Shown: in pieces, positions 1 through 4,816 of the stretch
Layout: each line of letters opens with the position of its first letter
Numbering within the stretch: the first letter of the stretch is position 1
Source of the DNA: Marinospirillum sp.
GTDB lineage: Bacteria; Pseudomonadota; Gammaproteobacteria; Pseudomonadales; Halomonadaceae
Assembly (NCBI GenBank): GCA_007116865.1
Contig: SKHR01000112.1
Span: 1-6,871, forward strand
DNA: 6,871 nucleotides
Reading direction: 5' to 3'
Made by a program: the position numbers and the translations under genes
Notes under the pieces: model-generated
What the model saw: only the letters and a program-made list of their open reading frames with translations
What the model was told of the DNA's origin: nothing
Database searches by the model: none

Positions 1-825
1 GGCCTGTTCTGGATGCTCAGTCGCCTGGGTCAGTTTCAGTGGTTGGCCCCCGCGGGTGATACCAGCGGGTGGCGACCCAAAACCGGGTTGATCGCCTGCT
101 GGATGGGGCGGGTTTATTATCTGCTGGTGATTTTGTTTTTAACCCTGCCGGTTCTCAGTTTAATGCCCAGCGCCTGGCTGGGCCTGGGCTGGCACTTTCC
201 CTGGCAGCGTTTTTTCACCGCCACAGGTTGGTCTATTCTTTTCAGTCTGGGGGCTGCCAGCTTGAGTGTGCTTTTTGCCCTGCTGTTGAGCTGGTCAGCG
301 ACACAGCGTCCGCATCCTTTTTGGAGTCGACTGATCGGCCTGGGTGCCCTGCATCATCTGGTGGTGCCCGGCATGGTCTTGTCGGTGGGTCTGTATATTT
401 TCTTCATGGTCTGGGTGGACTGGCTGCGCTGGGGTTGGGTGGCCGTCGTGTTGTTGAATAGCCTGGTCGCTTTACCCTTTGCTTATTCGCAGCTTTACCC
501 CGCCTTGCAACAGTATTTTGCCAACTATCGGCGTTTGAGTTTAAGTCTGAGCCTGACTGGCTGGCCGCACTGGTCGTTTGTGGTGTGGCCTTACCTGCGA
601 CCGGCTTTGCAACGGGTGGCCGGGTTGTGCTGGATTCTGGTGTTAGGTGATTTGGCGATTGTCGGGGTCTTTGATGCTCCAGCTTATACCACCCTGCCTT
701 GGCTGATTTATGATCTGGCTGGCAGTTATCGTTTGCAAGAAGCCGCATTCGCAGCCTTGGGTTTGTTGATTCTGGCGCTGGTTTCCTTGCACTGGTTAGA
801 AAAGGAGCGCCCCCATGCGCATTGA
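1..825 (+). CDS. thiP: Thiamine ABC transporter permease ThiP, C-terminal half (partial, 5' end outside window)
   Basis: This is the inner-membrane permease of the ThiBPQ importer for thiamine and its phosphates. The frame is open from base 1, so the gene starts outside the window; 274 codons are visible, about half of the usual ~530-residue ThiP. I see about six hydrophobic segments, at visible residues ~37-56, 77-99, 118-139, 146-164, 206-224 and 249-265, fitting the second permease repeat. The cytoplasmic coupling (EAA-type) loop, which docks on the ATPase, lies at about 177-203 (YRRLSLSLSLTGW, then WPYLRPAL). The following GDLAIVGVF, then TTLPWLIYDLAGSYR, closely resembles the corresponding end of E. 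coli ThiP as I remember it (GDFGVVALF, TLPFYLYQQIGSYR), which makes ThiP much more likely than another binding-protein-dependent permease. The stop overlaps thiQ by 11 bases, so the two are translationally coupled. The binding-protein gene thiB is not in view and would be expected upstream. Confidence 0.9.
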   Translation, partial: GLFWMLSRLGQFQWLAPAGDTSGWRPKTGLIACWMGRVYYLLVILFLTLPVLSLMPSAWLGLGWHFPWQRFFTATGWSILFSLGAASLSVLFALLLSWSATQRPHPFWSRLIGLGALHHLVVPGMVLSVGLYIFFMVWVDWLRWGWVAVVLLNSLVALPFAYSQLYPALQQYFANYRRLSLSLSLTGWPHWSFVVWPYLRPALQRVAGLCWILVLGDLAIVGVFDAPAYTTLPWLIYDLAGSYRLQEAAFAALGLLILALVSLHWLEKERPHAH

Positions 826-1444
826 TGAAATCGCCAGCGTGCGTTTGGATCAGGTGGAAATCAGCCGTGGCGCGGAGGTCTGGCAGCATCACCTGCAAAT
901 CGCCTCAGGCCAGATCCTGATGATCAAAGGCCCCAGTGGTTGCGGCAAAACCACCCTGCTGGAAGCGGTGGCAGGGTTTGTACCGCTGCGCGCGGGGCAG
1001 ATTTGGGTGAACCGCCAGCGAATAGATCATTTGCCGGCTGAAAAACGCCCGGTTTCACTGTTATTTCAGCAGCAGAACTTCTTTGAACACCTGAGTGTGC
1101 AACAAAACCTTGCCCTGGGTTTTGATCAGGCTCGCCCCAGTGATCAGCAGTGGCAGGCAATTCATGCCGCACTGAAGGCGCTGGATGTCGAGGGGCTGCT
1201 GGATCGTCGTCCCGGCCAGTTATCCGGTGGTCAGCGTCAGCGTCTGGCACTGCTTCGCTGTGTGCTGCGACCTCGGCCTTTGGTGTTGCTGGATGAGCCG
1301 TTCAGTGCCCTTGATGATGTGCGTCGCCAGCAGGCAGCCCACTGGCTGAAGCAGCAGGTTCAAGCGACCGGTCAGGTGGTGTTTTTGGTCAGCCATCGGC
1401 AGCAGGATGCCGATGAGTTGGCGGATCAGTTGCTACTGATGTAG
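815..1444 (+). CDS. thiQ: Thiamine ABC transporter ATP-binding protein ThiQ
   Basis: This is the cytoplasmic ATPase that powers thiamine import with ThiP. All nucleotide-binding elements are present and look intact: Walker A GPSGCGKTT (39-47), Q-loop LFQQQNFF (Q85), signature LSGGQ (136-140), Walker B LVLLDEP (156-162, catalytic E161), D-loop SALD (164-167) and switch histidine H194. The stretch RRPGQLSGGQRQRLAL and the Q-loop context resemble E. coli ThiQ. The ATG at 815 is preceded by AGGAG (803-807) at 7 bases spacing and lies inside the end of thiP. The protein is 209 residues; E. coli ThiQ is 232. Alignment by memory shows it stops just after the strand following the H-switch (ADQLLLM), lacking about 23 residues of the terminal strand and helix. 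The ATPase core is complete, so I expect it to be functional. Assignment to thiamine rather than another small-molecule importer rests mainly on the ThiP partner. Confidence 0.88.
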   Translation: MRIDEIASVRLDQVEISRGAEVWQHHLQIASGQILMIKGPSGCGKTTLLEAVAGFVPLRAGQIWVNRQRIDHLPAEKRPVSLLFQQQNFFEHLSVQQNLALGFDQARPSDQQWQAIHAALKALDVEGLLDRRPGQLSGGQRQRLALLRCVLRPRPLVLLDEPFSALDDVRRQQAAHWLKQQVQATGQVVFLVSHRQQDADELADQLLLM

Positions 1445-1458
1445 AGCAGGCGACGAGC

Positions 1459-1476
1459 TAAAATTTGCTGTATCAT
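1459..1476 (+). promoter_or_regulatory. Possible weak promoter elements upstream of serC
   Basis: The 78-base gap between thiQ and serC contains two -10-like hexamers, TAAAAT (1459-1464) and TATCAT (1471-1476). Neither has a convincing -35 box at 16-18 bases upstream. A promoter is expected here because the serC-hisC-tyrA/aroA operon has a different function from thiPQ, but the sequence only weakly shows one. There is no clear stem-loop plus T-run to end thiPQ transcription; the T-run at 1485-1491 has no adjacent stem. Read-through from thiPQ into serC therefore remains possible. I see no leader peptide rich in Phe or Tyr codons and no attenuator. Confidence 0.22.
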
Positions 1477-1510
1477 GCCCCGATGTTTTTTGTGCTCACC
1501 GAACAGATAT

Positions 1511-1525
1511 AGAGTTCAACTCATG
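1511..1525 (+). promoter_or_regulatory. Ribosome binding site and start chosen for serC
   Basis: AGAG at 1511-1514 lies 8 bases before ATG 1523. An in-frame ATG at 1475 would add 16 residues (MPRCFLCSP and so on) that have no counterpart in SerC and are rich in rare codons (CGA, AGA, TGT). Starting at 1523 gives MTRLYNFCAGPA, the normal SerC N-terminus. The Shine-Dalgarno match is modest, so the choice rests mainly on family length and N-terminal similarity. Confidence 0.6.
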
Positions 1526-2605
1526 ACCCGTCTTTATAACTTTTGTGCTGGCCCGGCAGCCTTGCCGGAAGCGGTTTTGCGTCGCGCACAGCAAGACTTA
1601 CCCGATTGGCAGGGGCGTGGCCTCTCCGTGATGGAAATGAGCCATCGCAGTGATGATTTTGTGGCGATTGCCGAGCAGGCAGAAAGAGATTTGCGCCAAC
1701 TGATGGGCATTCCAGAAAACTATAAAGTGCTTTTCATGCAGGGCGGTGCTTCCAGCCAGTTTGCCATGGTGCCCTTGAATTTAGGCGGTCGCACAGGCTC
1801 AGCTAACTATGTCTATACCGGCATCTGGGGCAAGAAGGCGCTGGCTGAAGGTCAGCGGTATTTGCCTGCGCATATTGCCGCCTCCAGTGAAGGCAACGGC
1901 TTGACCCGTGTGCCTTCGCAAAGCGAGATCCAGTTGAGTGATGACGCACTGTATCTGCACTACACCAGCAACGAAACCATCGGTGGTTTGCAGTTTCATG
2001 CGGTGCCACAAAGCCCGGTTCCACTGGTGTGTGACATGTCCTCAGACATTCTCAGCGCCCCGCTGGATGTCTCGCGTTTTGGCATCATCTACGCCGGTGC
2101 CCAGAAAAACATCGGCCCGGCAGGCCTGACTCTGGTGATCATCCGCGACGATCTGCTGGATCAAGCCAAACCCGAAACCCCCACCATGATGAACTACCGG
2201 GTGTGTGCGGATAATCAGTCCATGTATAACACGCCCCCCACCTTTGCCTGGTACCTGGCCGGACTGGTGTTTGACTGGCTGAAAAACGAAATTGGTGGGC
2301 TGGAGCAGATGGCGATCATCAACCAGCGCAAAGCCAGCAAGCTTTATCGAGCGATTGATACCAACGCCTTTTACAGCAACCCCATTGACCCTGAGCACCG
2401 CTCATTGATGAACGTGCCTTTCCGCCTGGCCGATGATCGGTTGGACAAGGACTTTCTTAAAGAATCAGAAGCAGCAGGACTGCTCAATCTGGCCGGTCAC
2501 CGCAGTGTCGGTGGCATGCGTGCCAGTTTATATAATGCCGTACCCGAAGCAGCGGTCGATGCCCTGGTCGACTTCATGCAGGACTTTGCAACCCGGCGAG
2601 GATGA
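1523..2605 (+). CDS. serC: Phosphoserine aminotransferase SerC
   Basis: This is a cytoplasmic PLP enzyme that transfers the amino group of glutamate to 3-phosphohydroxypyruvate, giving 3-phosphoserine for serine synthesis. In many gammaproteobacteria it also makes 4-phosphohydroxythreonine for PLP synthesis. The protein is 360 residues, against 362 in E. coli. The N-terminus NFCAGPAALP is the family hallmark. R42 in EMSHRS matches the substrate-binding arginine of E. coli SerC. GGASSQF near 75-81 forms the cofactor phosphate region. D171 in CDMSSD pairs with the pyridine nitrogen, and K195 in AGAQKNIGPAG is the Schiff-base lysine. H326 and R327 in GHRSVGGMRAS complete the substrate site. It is the first gene of the aromatic cluster, with pheA starting 3 bases after its stop. 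The serC-pheA pairing is conserved in Pseudomonas-like genomes. I see no missing residue and no unusual composition. Confidence 0.96.
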   Translation: MTRLYNFCAGPAALPEAVLRRAQQDLPDWQGRGLSVMEMSHRSDDFVAIAEQAERDLRQLMGIPENYKVLFMQGGASSQFAMVPLNLGGRTGSANYVYTGIWGKKALAEGQRYLPAHIAASSEGNGLTRVPSQSEIQLSDDALYLHYTSNETIGGLQFHAVPQSPVPLVCDMSSDILSAPLDVSRFGIIYAGAQKNIGPAGLTLVIIRDDLLDQAKPETPTMMNYRVCADNQSMYNTPPTFAWYLAGLVFDWLKNEIGGLEQMAIINQRKASKLYRAIDTNAFYSNPIDPEHRSLMNVPFRLADDRLDKDFLKESEAAGLLNLAGHRSVGGMRASLYNAVPEAAVDALVDFMQDFATRRG

Positions 2606-2608
2606 TCC

Positions 2609-3709
2609 ATGACTCAAGATAAGCCCAACGCCCAACTGACCGAGATACGTCAAGCCATTGACGAGATTGACCAGCAGCTTCAATTGCTGATCAACCAGCG
2701 CGCCCAAAAGGCCCAGGAAGTTGCCCAAATCAAAATCGCTGCGGAGGGTGAGGATGCCTTTTTCTACCGCCCTGAGCGGGAGGCGCAGATACTGCGTCAG
2801 GTGATGGAGCGCAATCAGGGCCCGTTATCCAATGAAGAAATTGCGCGTTTGTTTCGTGAGGTGATGTCCGCCTGCTTGGCGCTGGAACGCCCTGTTAAAG
2901 TGGCCTATTTAGGCCCGGAAGGAACCTTCACCCAGCAGGCGGCGATCAAGCATTTTGGTCACTCGGCTCAGACCCTGCCGATGGCTGCGATTGATGAAGT
3001 GTTTCGTGAAGTGGAAGCAGGCAGTGTGGATTATGGTGTGGTGCCGATTGAAAACTCCACCGAGGGTGTGATCAGCCATACCCTCGACAGCTTTATGGAT
3101 TCGGGCCTGCAAATCAGCGGCGAAGTGGTACTGCGTATCCATCAGCATCTGTTGCTGGGCGAAAACACCCGTCCTGATAAAATCTCGACGATCTACTCTC
3201 ATGCTTCTTCACTGGCGCAATGTCGCAAATGGCTGGATGCCCATTATCCAGGCATCGAGCGCGTGCCCATGCCCTCGAATGCTGAAGCCGCCCGCAAGGT
3301 CAAAAGTGAGTGGCACTCCGCCGCCATTGCCGGGGATATGGCAGCCGAGCTTTATGGGCTTAAGCGCCTGGCTGAAAACATTGAAGACACCCCGGATAAC
3401 TCGACGCGCTTTTTGATCATTGGTCGACAAAAAGTCCCGGCCTCCGGTGATGATAAAACCTCCTTGATGGTTTCCATGCGCAACCAGCCAGGGGCGTTGC
3501 ATCAAATTCTTGAGCCTTTCAACCGTCATCATATCGATATGACCCGGATTGAAAGCCGTCCCAGCCGTTCCGGTGCCTGGAACTATGTGTTCTTTATCGA
3601 TTTTTCTGGCCATGTCAGCGACGAGCGGGTCGCGCCGGTGCTGAAAGAAATCGGTGAGCGTGCGGCAGATATGAAGGTTCTGGGCTCCTACCCGAAAGGA
3701 GTACTTTGA
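2609..3709 (+). CDS. pheA: Bifunctional chorismate mutase / prephenate dehydratase (P-protein) PheA
   Basis: It converts chorismate to prephenate and then to phenylpyruvate, the phenylalanine precursor. The 366 residues hold three domains. An all-helical AroQ chorismate mutase spans about 8-93, with R14, R31 and K42 at the positions of E. coli R11, R28 and K39, and R57-E58 at R51-E52. A prephenate dehydratase domain spans about 96-275, with GPEGTF (102-107), IENSTEG (147-153), YSHASSL (196-202) and the catalytic TRF (266-268). A C-terminal ACT domain spans about 284-360, with PGALH (294-298) and ESRPS (315-319), the motifs that bind phenylalanine, so feedback inhibition by Phe is likely. The ATG has GAGG (2598-2601) 7 bases upstream, inside the end of serC. 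There is no leader peptide or attenuator as in E. coli pheA, so enzyme-level control is probably the main control. It also probably supplies prephenate to the TyrA domain encoded downstream, which has no mutase of its own. Confidence 0.97.
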   Translation: MTQDKPNAQLTEIRQAIDEIDQQLQLLINQRAQKAQEVAQIKIAAEGEDAFFYRPEREAQILRQVMERNQGPLSNEEIARLFREVMSACLALERPVKVAYLGPEGTFTQQAAIKHFGHSAQTLPMAAIDEVFREVEAGSVDYGVVPIENSTEGVISHTLDSFMDSGLQISGEVVLRIHQHLLLGENTRPDKISTIYSHASSLAQCRKWLDAHYPGIERVPMPSNAEAARKVKSEWHSAAIAGDMAAELYGLKRLAENIEDTPDNSTRFLIIGRQKVPASGDDKTSLMVSMRNQPGALHQILEPFNRHHIDMTRIESRPSRSGAWNYVFFIDFSGHVSDERVAPVLKEIGERAADMKVLGSYPKGVL

Positions 3710-3710
3710 T

Positions 3711-4811
3711 ATGAGCTGTGATTTTTTCCGCCTGGCCAATTCAGGGGTTCAGGGCTTGATGCCTTACCAGCCCGGTAAACCGATTGAAGAATTGGCGCGT
3801 GAGCTGGGTTTGAATCCAGACACCATTGTCAAACTGGCAAGCAATGAAAATCCCCTGGGGCCGAGCCCTTTGGCATTGAGTGCGATCCAGCAGGCAACTC
3901 AGGATCTCACCCGTTATCCCGATGGCAGTGGCTTTCGTTTGAAGTCTGTACTGGCCGCTCAGTTGGATCTGAGCCGTCAGCAAATCACTCTGGGCAACGG
4001 CTCGAATGATCTGCTGGATCTGATCGCCCGCTGCTGGTTGGCGCCAGGGCGCAATGCTGTGTATAGCGAGTATGCCTTTGCGGTCTATCCGCTGGTGACC
4101 CAGGCAGCCGGAGCAGGGCATAAAGTGGTGCCCGCCAAAGACTGGGGGCATGATTTGCCTGCAATGGCTGAAGCCATTGATGATAAAACCTCAGTGGTGT
4201 TCATCGCCAACCCCAACAATCCCACTGGCACCTGGTTATCAGAAAAACAGATCACCGAATTCATGGATCAGGTACCGCCTGAGGTTTTGGTGGTGCTGGA
4301 CGAAGCCTATTGTGAATACGTGCAGGAAAGTGTTTATCCCGACGGGGTTGAGCTGCTCAAGCGATATGAAAACCTGATCGTTTGCCGCACCTTCTCCAAA
4401 GCCTACGGGCTGGCAGCTTTGCGTGTCGGCTATAGCCTGTCATCGGCGCAGGTGGCAGAAACCCTGAACCGCGTACGTCAGCCGTTTAATGTCAACAGTC
4501 TGGCGCTTGAAGCCGCGCTGGCGGCCTACTCGGATAGCGAGTATCTGGCCCAGTCGATCACCACCAATCAAGCGGGCATGCTGCAACTGGAAACCGAGTT
4601 CCGTGCGCTGGGATTGAATTATATTCCTTCGGTGGGCAACTTTGTCTGTGTCGCCTTTGATGATGCAGAAGCGGTGAACCAGCAGCTGTTGGCTCAAGGT
4701 GTCATCGTGCGGGGCCTGCGGCCTTACCGGATGAACCAGCATCTGCGCGTCAGCATTGGTCTGCCCGAAGAAAATCAGCGCCTGATTGATGTGTTGCAGA
4801 CGGTGATTTGA
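3711..4811 (+). CDS. hisC: Histidinol-phosphate / aromatic aminotransferase of the HisC family
   Basis: This is a fold type I PLP aminotransferase of 366 residues. Visible landmarks are the cofactor phosphate region GNGSNDLLDLIAR near 95-107, NPNNPTGT (167-174, with cofactor-contacting N170), DEAY (197-200), Schiff-base K230 in TFSKAYGLAALRVGY, R238 (second phosphate contact) and R346 in LRVSIGLPEEN, which binds the substrate carboxylate. The N-terminus (LANSGVQGLMPYQPGKP) fits the HisC type found in the aromatic cluster of Pseudomonas-like bacteria. The family reaction makes histidinol phosphate from imidazole acetol phosphate. Homologues in this context also transaminate phenylpyruvate and 4-hydroxyphenylpyruvate, so its position between pheA and tyrA suggests it performs the last step of Phe and Tyr synthesis, perhaps alongside or instead of the histidine step. 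The ATG is 1 base after the pheA stop, with AGGAG (3697-3701) 9 bases upstream. Sequence alone cannot decide which substrate dominates. Confidence 0.9.
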   Translation: MSCDFFRLANSGVQGLMPYQPGKPIEELARELGLNPDTIVKLASNENPLGPSPLALSAIQQATQDLTRYPDGSGFRLKSVLAAQLDLSRQQITLGNGSNDLLDLIARCWLAPGRNAVYSEYAFAVYPLVTQAAGAGHKVVPAKDWGHDLPAMAEAIDDKTSVVFIANPNNPTGTWLSEKQITEFMDQVPPEVLVVLDEAYCEYVQESVYPDGVELLKRYENLIVCRTFSKAYGLAALRVGYSLSSAQVAETLNRVRQPFNVNSLALEAALAAYSDSEYLAQSITTNQAGMLQLETEFRALGLNYIPSVGNFVCVAFDDAEAVNQQLLAQGVIVRGLRPYRMNQHLRVSIGLPEENQRLIDVLQTVI

Positions 4812-4816
4812 TCGTG
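4802..4816 (+). promoter_or_regulatory. Ribosome binding site and GTG start of the tyrA-aroA fusion gene
   Basis: GGTGA (4802-4806) lies 7 bases before GTG 4814. The site sits inside the last codons of hisC, whose stop is at 4809-4811. An in-frame TTG at 4808 is the only other near start, because an in-frame TGA at 4787 closes the frame upstream and no ATG is available until well inside the NAD-binding domain. GTG gives the short N-terminus MTPVNNLLVIGLGLIGGS, normal for a Rossmann-type TyrA. Weak initiation signals combined with the tight junction suggest dependence on hisC translation. Confidence 0.6.

Noticed and set aside
404..898. A 164-codon open frame on the - strand across the end of thiP and start of thiQ
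   Set aside because: It lies antisense to two well-supported genes, its product is rich in Pro, Arg and Ser with no recognisable domain, and it is explained by codon bias of the + strand genes.
1475..1522. Longer SerC starting at ATG 1475
   Set aside because: The 16 extra residues do not match any SerC N-terminus and use rare codons; ATG 1523 gives the normal length and start.
1445..1522. Terminator, attenuator or riboswitch in the thiQ-serC gap
   Set aside because: The T-run at 1485-1491 has no stem before it, there is no leader peptide with Phe/Tyr codons, and 78 bases with no clear pairing cannot hold a recognisable riboswitch.
3209..3739. A 176-codon open frame on the - strand across pheA
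   Set aside because: It is antisense to the dehydratase and ACT domains of PheA, which carry clear motifs, and the minus-strand product has no recognisable features.
3448..4192. A 15-base direct repeat, TGATGATAAAACCTC, at 3448-3462 and 4178-4192
   Set aside because: Both copies encode the residues DDKTS in frame within unrelated proteins (PheA and HisC), so this looks like a coincidence of codon choice, not a repeat element.
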